Source of the DNA: Ramazzottius varieornatus
Lineage: Eukaryota > Tardigrada > Eutardigrada > Parachela > Ramazzottiidae
Direction: 5' to 3'
NCBI GenBank assembly: GCA_001949185.1
Contig: BDGG01000002.1
Span: 403,783 to 467,782, forward strand
Length of the DNA: 64,000 nucleotides
Position numbers and translations under genes: made by a program. The notes below the pieces were generated by a model, which was not told the origin of the DNA, ran no database searches, and saw nothing but the letters and a program-made list of their open reading frames with translations. How positions within the stretch are numbered: position 1 is the first letter of the stretch; each line of letters starts with the position of its first letter. Below are positions 11,420 to 22,000 of the stretch, piece after piece.

Positions 11420-12533
11420 GTTGAGAGGATAAGATGAGCCTTCCGTCCAATGTAAACGCTAATTCTCGACCGTCAAAACGAGACGTAGACCACAGTATAT
11501 ACACTACTTCCACAGCTCAGGGAAAAGAAACGTCAATCGAGCGATGCTCTGTCGTAATCACATGGTACACGTAATTTTTGCCCATCATATTCGAATTCTG
11601 TAATGACGGCACAGCCATAAAACTTGCTTGATCGGAGAGTAGACCTGACGTGTGGGTACACAACGCAGTGTGGCACAAATCCACTTAGGTCTACGGCTCT
11701 ACAGTGCAGTAATCAATAGAGAAAATTATTTTCCTTCCAGGTATACGCTTGACTGCCTTGTGCATTGCCTTTGTTCACAGTGCACAACAAGGTTCTCCGA
11801 CACTTATCCCGTCCACTTCGACGCCCAGTTATGGCGTCGGAAAGAAGAACGCAACTATACTTAGCACATCCCTCTACAGCACATACCTCTACTTCAGGTG
11901 CAAATACCGGCGCAAAACAGCAGCCAGGTACCTCATTAAAATGACTTTCATCAGTCATGACGAGCAAGGAGAGTCGGATCAGTGGCCTCGTCTGAAATCG
12001 AGAAACCGCACATCCTGCCCTCGAACTTTCCGGGCAAAACCTTTCCCAGTTGGGGCTGGTGGCGCCATCTGTCGTGGGTTGCTGAAGGGGACATTTTTGA
12101 CCATGCAAAGCTGCGCATTCTGCAGCTTTTGCTGAAGCAAGCTGCTTTCTGGTCTAGTCAGCCGAGCAGCTACTGTGCAGCGAGATGCCTGCTGCGTTAA
12201 GTTTATCGATTTCCCAAAAGTGGTAATAGAGTACGATCAAGGCATAATCCGGTCCAAAGAGATCACAGGCTGTATAGTCGGCCCGGCGCAGGCAGCGAAC
12301 GTCTCAACCAAATGTTGTGCTCCCGGTTTAACGGCTCATTCAGCAGGCCAACTACGTGGCCCACCGACTTGCCTCCATCAACCATCTCACGATCATCTCA
12401 TCCTTCTTTGTTTCTCCGCCTAGCCAGGCTTACCTGACTGAATCTAGCTGCGGCGAAACCTGCTCAAACATCGCTCGCGCAATGAGGCCAATATTGGTGC
12501 TTTCATGACGTGATTGCACAAGAAGGAGACGCC
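11420..12533. other. Intergenic, nothing supported
   Basis: Only short ORFs are seen, without domain matches or paired splice sites. This spacer separates the divergently transcribed nuclear receptor and CDC50 genes, so both promoters should lie here, but I see no clear TATA or initiator element. Confidence 0.4.
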
Positions 12534-14644
12534 ATGGGAAGATCAGATGGTAAGTCATTCGGTAAATAAAATCAAATAAAGAGAAAAAGCCAGTCTGCCG
12601 CGTGATTGATTGCTTGCTTGCTCTGCTGGCCGTTGCTACGCTCGGCATGGTGCATGACGTCACGGATTGCTCAATTCTGTGTTCGGATCTACCGAAGATC
12701 AGTGCCATTTCGCGATGACGCCCTGAGTATAGTTTGAGCGAAATGGCTTGTGGAGATTGCCTTTATTCACTTGATTGTCTGTTGTGTTTGGACGCCTGGA
12801 CGCGGCCACTCTACGCTGTGTTTCCTCCATTACAGAATACACCGACCTGAACCAGCAGCGGAAGCCCGCATGGAAGCCCGATCTGGATGCCAAGACAGTA
12901 TTACTATCCTTTCTGGGGATGGGCCTTTGTTTTGTCCCCATCGGAGTGGGTTTGCTCATGGCTTCCGACAGCGTACGCCAAGCATCATCTTCCACAAGAC
13001 TTTGGCAGTTTCCTTCAAGTACTATGTGCTCTGTTGTAGGTGCAAGAGCTGGTTCTGGACTACACTTTCTGCCTGCGGGTCCCTCAGAAGAACGACCCCA
13101 TCCGGCCCTTCAGTTCTCCGACCTGCGCGGGTTACATTAACCAGCGGCCGGCCAAGTGCATTTGCCATGTCCCCTTCAGCCTACCCGACGGTCTGCCCGG
13201 CAGTGTCGTCATCTTCTACGCCCTCAGTCGCTTCTACCAGAACCATCGCTTCCTGATGAAGTCCCGCGACGAGTTCCAGTTGATGGGCGACATCTTGCCC
13301 TTGAGCTGGAATTGCCATCCCTTCGACTATATCAATGGCTCGGCTATCGTCCCTTGCGGCTCATTCGCTAACGCCCTCTTCAACGGTATACTACAAATTC
13401 ACATTGCCTTGACGTACTCGCCCTACCGATGTCTCTGTCCTAGATACCATTCGGCTGGAGACCAAGAATGAAACGGTTCCTTTGCTGCGGACCGGGCTAG
13501 CTTGGCCCTTGGAAAAGCAGCTTTTCGGCAACCCCAAAGGCAGGCCGCTCAATGAAAGTAAGGGACATTTTCCCCTCCAGTATTCTTTCTGGCCAAAGTC
13601 CATAGCCACATGTCAGATCGTCTTGCTTCTTTAGGCTACAAGGACTTTGTGAAACCGCCGTCTTGGTCGAAGAATATTTGGGAGCTGGACCGCGACACCC
13701 CCTTCAACAACGGCATGGAAAACGAGGGTACAAGTTTGACACACGCTGACTTCAAAATTCAAATGGAAGCATCGTCCACCCCCTTGAGCATGTTTCTCTT
13801 TCAGATTTCATCATATGGATGAGGCCGGCAGCTTTCCCGAATTTCCGCAAGGTTTTCCGTCGGGTCGACGAGTCACATGTAGCTTATCGTGATGGCATGC
13901 CCAAAGGAAACTACACCTTCATCATTGACTACAGTAAGCACCAAGCGGCGATGATATCATGGCAAATGCATTGGCAGCAGTTGACAGTTACAGCATGAGC
14001 TCATGGGAAAACAATCGTTCAACTTTGCGTCACTTCTGCTGTCTTTTCAGATTACCCCGTAACGGCCTACGGTGGCCGTAAGTTCCTCGTCGTCTCGAAC
14101 GCTTCGGCCTTCGGAGGCAAGAACCCCTTCCTGGGCATAGCCTATATCGCTACAGGCTGTTGTTTGGTGGTTTTGTCCTTCGTTATGTGGATCCTTCATA
14201 TGAAATATGGCATACGGTAAATTGCATTCGGCAAACTCGCCAAGGATTGTTTCCAAAGTGGTGCATTTTTATTTTCGTTTTCCAAGTGGCGCACGCTTTC
14301 AGAGCCACTTGGAAGAACGAAGTCTCGACCAGTTTGATTATTTTCCGAAGTGGCGCACTTTCACAGTGTAATTGACTGAAAGCGTGAGTCACTTAGAAAG
14401 ACGATCTTGTTCAGTTTGATTATTTTCCGAAGTGGCGCGGTCTTTCAGCGTTGTTGGCTGGAAGTGTGCGCCACTGGACAAAGCGATCTTGTCCAATTTG
14501 TTTACCCAGCTACTGGTTTTTTGGTTTCTGCTGTTATTCTTATTTAGTAAAACTGTTACTTTTGATCAACTGTAACATGGTATTACTTCTTACAGGGAGG
14601 ATGAAGCGCTAGACGTTCGCAAGACGGATCCGTTTTACTTTTGA
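12534..14644 (+). CDS. CDC50/TMEM30 family flippase beta-subunit
   Basis: Eight exons (12534-12549, 12836-12972, 13040-13385, 13444-13557, 13635-13727, 13805-13933, 14051-14216, 14596-14644) give 349 residues, close to the usual 350-360. The first exon is only 16 bases, and phase 1 joins it to EYTDLNQQRKPAWKPDL, the family's QQRLPAW region. TM1 (VLLSFLGMGLCFVPIGVGLL) and TM2 (LGIAYIATGCCLVVLSFVMW) bracket a large Cys- and N-glycan-bearing ectodomain. Other signatures are FYALSRFYQNHRFLMKSRD and FIIWMRPAAFPNFRK. Known role: obligatory partner of P4-ATPase lipid flippases, needed for ER exit and for phosphatidylserine/ethanolamine translocation to the cytosolic leaflet. The last intron (14217-14595) carries three hairpin repeats. 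Confidence 0.93.
14283..14476. repeat. Three GTGGCGCAC hairpin repeats in CDC50 intron 7
   Basis: Units at 14283-14311 (internally deleted), 14347-14396 and 14429-14476 are spaced about 64-82 bases apart. They share linkers such as CGATCTTGTTCAGTTTGATT between units, so the repeated unit is larger than the hairpin alone. Confidence 0.8.
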
Positions 14645-15332
14645 ATCTCCAAAGACGTTGAGCTGATGAATGGTGACGGTTTGACGCATGTGTCCGCCGT
14701 TCTGATAAAGTCATTGTTGTGATAGTTTGCCAGAAAGGCAAAGTTTGCAATTGTATTTGATGTGTCATTAATTTTAATTTCATCACTCTCGTCATCTAGC
14801 TATTCATAGTTGTCGTTTTACGGTAAAACTTTTACCCATGTGAATATGGGCATGTGCCAGTTTGATCACTCGCTTAACATGATTCATGTTTAACTTTTTA
14901 TCATCACTCGATACAATAAGGTTGTCGTTTTAGAGCCGGTTCGTTGGCGCACGCACTGCTTTGTCCCCTTTCTGCCCTACAGTATCTTTACAGCCTCAAG
15001 GAAAACCACGTAACTTTCCTGTTTGGTGATTTGTTTTGATGTCTTCAAGAAATATTCGCAGTGTTAAATTTACTTTTCCCGCGAATAAATTATCAGAGGT
15101 TTTGTTTGACTCTTGGTGAATTCGACGGGTTTCTCAAGCTTCTATATCAATATTTCACATTTCGAGTCTATAGTTTCTCCCGATTGCTTCCTTCTGGTTC
15201 TGGCCAAAGGGCAGGCTGAACAGCAAGGCTGGGCGCTTCTGAGGGAGGACTGTTGACGTTCGGAGCGGAAGAGCTGTCCGCGAAGAAGGGTAGTTTTCGC
15301 GATCGACCACTTCCGCCGTCTTCGCGTAGTAT

Positions 15333-15370
15333 GGCTGTCCCCGAGTTCGACTCCCGGTCGCAGTTTTTTT
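15333..15370 (+). other. tRNA-like 3' half with pol III terminator
   Basis: GAGTTCGACTC at 15343-15353 matches an internal B box inside a T-arm (CCGAG-loop-CTCCCGG), followed by a run of seven T. No matching acceptor strand or anticodon arm is found upstream, so this looks like a tRNA fragment or tRNA-derived relic rather than a working gene. Confidence 0.35.
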
Positions 15371-15453
15371 GATTCTTTGGCGGGATTAATTCAATTGCAA
15401 GTTGCTTTTTAACCGCTGTGAATTTTCCTCAAAAATTTGGCACCCAAAAAGCT

Positions 15454-15523
15454 GCGGCACCCGGGAGTCGAACCCGGTTCACATGCTTGGGAAGCACGCA
15501 TACTACCGGTGTACTAGTGCCGC
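15454..15523 (-). tRNA. tRNA-Gly (anticodon CCC)
   Basis: On the minus strand a 70-base cloverleaf forms. It has a perfect 7-bp acceptor stem (GCGGCAC with GTGCCGC), a D-arm GTAC/GTAT, an anticodon stem CGTGC/GCATG around loop TTCCCAA giving anticodon CCC, and a T-arm CCGGG-TTCGACT-CCCGG. It has no intron. It should decode GGG glycine codons. Confidence 0.93.
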
Positions 15524-16041
15524 ACAAGAAGTTAAATACAGTGCGACTAAATTCCATCATACTGAAAAGCGCCTTTTCACAGTAGGTGCGGCATCATGAA
15601 GTGGCATCGAGTTCCGATCAATCGACATCGAGCCGTCATATCTTGTTGGAGGCAAACAATATGAAGAACGAGTAATATATATGAATGAATGCAGACAGCT
15701 ATAAAAAAAAACAAACAAGTCAAACATGCGGAACTTTGGAGTTAGGGTCCTATTCAATTCCTACCTTCTTTTGCTTTACGAAGCCTTACATTGACTAAGC
15801 AAAGCTGATTGGCTGATGCATGTAAAATGCCTCTCACAACTATGCCATTTCTTGTAAAGTCCAATCAAGACAAGAAACGAAAAACCGCATGTATCCCCCA
15901 CGTTCCACGTCGGAAATGCGTGCGGAACAGTGACTTTTGCAAGTGTCACTGTTCTTGCCCAAAATTGTCGAACAGAACCAGTATTTAATTGTCTAATGAA
16001 ACTAGGCTTGATCACGAGCTCGAACATTTTTTGAGCCTTGT

Positions 16042-19000
16042 CTAGTTTGTCCTCGGTTCGATCAAGTCGCTGTTTATTTCGGCCCCAGTTTTAGCGAGAT
16101 CAAAACTGACTTCAGCGTTGCTCAAAATGAAATCAAGGTCATGGTTATGAGTGATATCCGACGCTATGACGTTCCAGTCTCCTTCTTCCGTCGAAGTGCT
16201 CATTACGGAATGCAACTCCGTAGAGAAGTCGCCACTTGATAGCAAGGCTGTCATCTGCCGAGAACACTCCGTAAAACGAGCCGACATGGCGAAAGATCCC
16301 TTTTGTTCTTCCTGAAGAGTCTTCATTTGACCTTCTAGTCTTTCGTGAAGGTCTCGGGCTTTGGCAATCTCCCTCCGCATCAAACTAATTTTCCTATCTG
16401 TTTCCGTATTTCTTTCTCGATGAAGTTTAAGTTCTCTGCGAAGCCGCTCGTTGTAGTCTAAAGTGTAATGGTCTTTGCCGTGATGGCTATTCTCTTGGGC
16501 AAAAGTGCGGAAGGGTTTGACGTAGATGTTGACTTGGTCCGGTGGAAGTTGTCTAGCCACAAAGTCCTGACGGTCGACTTTGCTGTGGATCAGTGTCTTG
16601 AGCTCCTCCACCTCCAGCTTATGTGTCAGGCCACAATGGGGCAGATGGTCATCGGCTGACTTCATCTGTCTGCCGGATCGGCTTTCTTTATCGATATTCT
16701 TGTGGCGATAAACAGCTTCCATGACCTTGTCGGCTATACTGATCCATTCATTGGCCTGCAAGAAACACTTACGATCAGCGAACGGTACACTGAATAAAGC
16801 ATGATAAAACGGCGTAGACGTGCACATCGTGCCAGTTAATGGACGCAGTGCATGGTGCTCTGGTTTACCTTGATCGAGCACATGCCTCGGCATGACGACA
16901 CAGCCCTTCCTTCCTCTTTTCTCGTATTGCCCCATTCGGCCATAAAGTCCAAATTATGACTGAAGTCCATCACTTCCTGGATGAGCTTATCCTCTTCTCC
17001 TTCCAGAGTCGTGATCGCCCGTTCCACGTCACTGTCGCCATGCCGCTTGTACAACTGTTTATATCGTTCTTCTTCAAAGACCAAATCCGGCGTTATCAAC
17101 AGCATGGCGTTGATACCAAAAAGGAACATCTTGTCAAGCAATGTGGAGCTTTTGTGCGTCACTGCACCCAACGACTTCTGTAGCTCATTTTCATATTTCA
17201 AGGTCCAGCTTGAGGCAGCCGGCTTTAGCTTTCGTATCAGTTCCTTCAGGCTGGCCTTTTTTACGGCCCTGCTGCCTTTCTCACAACCTTCGGCCGGTTC
17301 AAGACACCGCATGATAGTGTCCAGTTTCTCCATGAAGCAAAAGACATGGCTGGTCAGCCTTCCCGCTTCTCCGCAAAACACAACGCCCCGCTCCTCTATT
17401 AGAAACAAGAGTTGGTCCATGCTTTCAATAAGATCACCGATGAGCTTGGGCAAGATATCAGGACCACAAATCAAGTTGCGGCATTCCGCATGGTAGGCAA
17501 AAAAGTGCTGATATAAATGGTGCAGGTCGATCAAAGGTGGGAAAGAGGACAGAAGGGACACGTCCATATCCAGCTGACGTCTGCAGTGGAGCAGATGATT
17601 AAAGGTCTTGACGGCCCCACTGGCCTCATCCGAATTTTCTTCCCCCTCGGCTTGGTGCAGCGTAGTGCTTGGAAAGCGGTCATGTTGGCCGTGGCAAATC
17701 ATCGCCGACAAAGCTTCGCATATCAGAGCTTTAAACTCGTCCTTAACCTTGTTCAGCACATCTTGGTTGGACTGCTGTATGGCTGGCTGGAGCTGCGCTA
17801 GTATCCAGTGCGTGTCGTGGATCCAAGGCTGCAGCACTTTGGGCAAATGCTCAACGCAGTCGCAATCTCCCCAATCGTGTTCGCCATGGACTGCGAAAAG
17901 TTTTTCAAAATCTTGTCCAATGATTTTCAGCTGACTAAAACATATCAAAGATCATATTTCTATATTTGATGTTTATATTTTTGTATGTATTAGGTCTGCC
18001 AGTATGACTTTGCGGTTTTCGGAGGAAAGTTCTGAAAATTCCTATCTCTGACTTTTGGCGGAATCTCGTTTCTTCTCTTCATAAATAACAATAGATACAA
18101 CAGTCTTTTGCCCACCGTATTGGAAACTCTGAAACGTGCATTTGTGTGGTTTTGTACGAGAATGTTTTGTGATCGCAAATTTTAGAAAATTACCTCGACG
18201 TAGAGTTCTATTTCTTGTCGCCACACCATGGCAGCTAAAAATTCAGACACTACGGTAAACAAGACCTCAACGAAGACGCGAGCGACCGATCGTTTCAGTT
18301 TTGGCGAGCACAGTCTACTCCGTCACTTAGCTAGGTGGTAGAAAACGCTTGGAAAAACTGACATCGGACGATGCATAGCTACTTGCTCTGAAAGCCGGTC
18401 GAAAGCAAAACTTTTCAAACTTCGAAAGTGGATAGTGAACACATTGGTGTGCTCGTCAAGAGCTTTGGCTCTAGTTTTCGATGAGCAATGATAGAGAAAA
18501 AAATTCTCATCTCACTAAAGCGGCGCACGTCGACAACCGCAACTTTCCACCCTGTTTTGCACAAAACTTCTTTTCAGAACTGTCAAAGCATATCTTTGAG
18601 AGTTTTTCTTCTTGCAGTTGACATACCATCTTCAGTACCATAAAACCTTTCAACCATTCTCGAATCCAAAAATCTTGTTCCGTGCCAAACGTTTTTCAAA
18701 GATGTTGTGTTGAGAACTGAGGTTTACTTCTTCCGACATTTTTCTTGTTTCCTGATTTCTTTGCATTGATCAGATCTTACTTTTGGAAAATCTTTAAGAG
18801 TCTCATTGACAGATAGAACACCAGCAAAGTTTTGAATCTGTGTACACGAGCTCTGAAAATTCGTTTGAAAGTTTTCCGCCGAAAACTCCAAAAGTCATAC
18901 TGACAGACCTAATAGATTCGATATTTACTGTAACTGCAGCCCGAGGCGGCCAAGTGACTACCACCTATAAAATTAGCGCATTCTCGACCGGGTTTTCGTT

Positions 19001-22000
19001 CAACTTCGAAACTAATTTTCTTCGGTTTAAAGTTCTTTTTGCAACCTCTCAAAAAATAACTGGTCAGAAGTCTGCTCAGCAAAAGTCAAAATCGGCGTGA
19101 AACCAGGCATGGTGAAAAGTGGAAACTGCAACCAACTTTCATAGTTCTCGAATTCCATTTCCGAAATTTATTTTCCAGTTTTCAGTTGACGGCATGCGGT
19201 GATCTTATTCAGAATAAATAGGACAGGGACCTGGCTACTTGAGTAATGGTCAAAAGCATAAATCTTTTGTTTGGGACAAGAGCAACAGTTTTTGCCGCAA
19301 AGAGGGATTTACCGGTAAAACGGCCGAATCTAACAGTCTTAATTTACTTGCCGAGTTGGTTTGGCTATTTCGTGATATTTTTCGGTCTAAATGACAAACT
19401 AGGCAGTATTACATGCGTTAAGATCAAGTGGGGGCTTCATAACCGAATACGGAATTTTAGAAGGTTTTGGTAATGAAGAGGTATCTTCCGCACCGGAAGT
19501 CATGCCGATCAGCTTTCCCAGACCATTTCTCAACCGATGTGAAGTGAAAACAGCTTGAAAATTTCTTTGAAAAGTGTGAAGAAGTGGACGATAAGAAGTA
19601 AACTGTTTTTCCATAGCGCTGTGTCCAAGTGGTAGTCGCTTGGCCGCCTGAGGCTGTATTATTATATTTCCGTATTTGATAGGTGAGGGTCCCTCTCACC
19701 ACCGAAACCAGTGACGGGCTCATCTCACCACCGGCTTCAACTGACACACCACCGATGGGCTCCCCTAACCACTTTTGGTTTATTCTTTAATTAGATGAAA
19801 TGTTGTGATATCAACTAGGAAATTATTAGTTCACCACTAGCCCACCACGGTGGTGGTTGACTTGTCACTGTCTTTACCAAAGGCCCACAAACGAGCTGCA
19901 GGTTTGCAAAAAATTTGTAGACGCAAGTGGGTTGTCAGTCCTGAACATACAAAATGACAGATCCAAATGCTGTGATCGCGTTAGGAGGCGATTCTCTATC
20001 CCAGAAAGGCATCTGTCTCTGGCAAAGTCTGCGGAGCTGGGTGATCTGGAGTTTTAACGCTAAGAGCTCGACTGAAGCGAAGCTTAGGCGCGGGCGCCCA
20101 GCCGCGCGAGGTTCTCTAAACTACCAGGACAACTTTATTACACCGGACGATGCGGTGGCATGTTTGGCGCAACGGACAACGGAACCACCACCCAACGTCG
20201 ATCGCAGAGTTGTCCCGCAAATCGTCGTTCATGAGTAGTCGTATTAGTCCAAACGAGTGTGTACACTGTGGTATGTCTGTCAGTTATTTCTCACCGCACT
20301 CGCTGTTCTATTCTCCCAAAAAGATACTTCTTGCATTTTACACTGTATTTCGACAGCACCGTCTTCCTACAATATTGTTCTTGGTGGTGTATCGGCCACT
20401 ACCAATCAAAATAGATTTCTGGGTGGTGGTGCGATGAGCCGTGGGTGGTGTCAAAGTTTTAGATGTTAGTGGTGAGGGGAGCCCACCGATGGGGCGTTAA
20501 AACACTAGGCAGCAGGTCAGAAAGTACGCTGCATCTGTGCTGTGTGGGTTACGTATCCGACTGATACCTCCTTGCTTGCAATGCGTCACCAAAGACTTGA
20601 GTTGGTTTATTAACGTTAGGGTTGGTACAGCTTCCGCGGGCATCGGAAACTGAGATTTCGCTTTGGTCTTGAAGCAGGCTTGCAAGCACGCGTTGAGAAG
20701 ATGGACTGCGCAGTTTATACGTTCAAAGTCAGAGTCGCGGAAAGCAACCTTGATGTTGCCGCCTTGATCCGTGACCCGTACATGTAGTGCACTGGACACC
20801 CTACAATCAAAACACTTTCAAACACGCCAGTAAAACAGCGTATTACACTATTTAAACTGCAGAGATTTGTTTACCTAAGTAAGATAATTTGGTGTATTCT
20901 TGTTCGCAAAAGTCAAGTGTCATACCCTCACCTTTCATCCGCAGTATAGGTCTGATTTCTTGTAGGAGAGACACGGATTTTTCTGACTCCGCTCCCAATG
21001 TAGCTGCTGATTGTCGTCGGATCAGGAAGCATATCTTTGACCCAAGGTCTGCCAGCATGACCGTACTTCATTGTTACATCGATCAAGCTGTCAATCAGGG
21101 CTCTAAATCCTTTGCCACTCACTTCTTTAAAGCTTCTTCCGTCTACAGCACAAAATCGAGCACACACCTTGTGGACTTGTTGTTTGGCCACCAAAGGAAG
21201 CTTGTGCATTTCCACGAAGCCCGTTATTCTTGGCTGACTATCTTTTACACCGCACTTCTGGACATGGCGGTTCAATGGATCGGTATGGGTGCTTCGGTCA
21301 TGCCTCCACACCACCCTGCTTTTACTGCAGCAAACAAAGTGAAGCCTGTCACCCGAATCTTTATCGACAATACGCCTCATGGTCGACCAAAAGGCTGCTG
21401 GTTTCCGACTTCCCAAAATTTCCGCTCGCAGGACGAATATATCATCTTTCACCAACTCGCTCACTTCTTCCACAGACATCTTTCTGCAACATTATTCGAG
21501 TATCTCATTGCAGCCCTGTGTTAGTCCGAGCTTCTGGGTGTCCAAATGTGTCTGCTTACCTGGCTTTCTGTTGGATTTCAGAAAGTAGTACCGTGCTTCG
21601 TTTGGTAACGATTTTCCCACCAGCTGCCCGATATTTCTTTCCGACATTTTCGGACACCTCGTCTTCGTTCTCTCCGGACATTCCGCTTATGTTACCCTCC
21701 ATCGTAGCTCCAATTTCACCAGCTACGGCGATAAATTGCGAGGCAGAAGGATAAGCCGTGAATAACAAACGAAGAAGTAAAACGTCGTGGTGGCTAATAC
21801 GAACAACTGGGAAGCTTATCCACATTTTTCCGTTCAGTTACGTTTGACACACGGAGTTGTTTCAGACGTGGCCTGCACGAAATGCAGGGCTACCAGTCAG
21901 CAGTTCTGTCGTCCTGCCCGAAAGAGCTATTATTGGCACAGTGGCGACGCCGAAGATTCGCACGTGGAATCCAGAGAATTCGGTCTTTTTAGCAAATGTA

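Larger units (their letters stand above)
14645..16041. other. Intergenic around tRNA-Gly
   Basis: Apart from the tRNA and the tRNA-like fragment, the sequence is AT-rich with no supported coding region. Confidence 0.5.

Noticed and set aside
15242-15330. Possible 5' half of a second tRNA upstream of the B-box-like sequence
   Set aside because: No acceptor pairing with the 3' segment and no anticodon arm could be formed.
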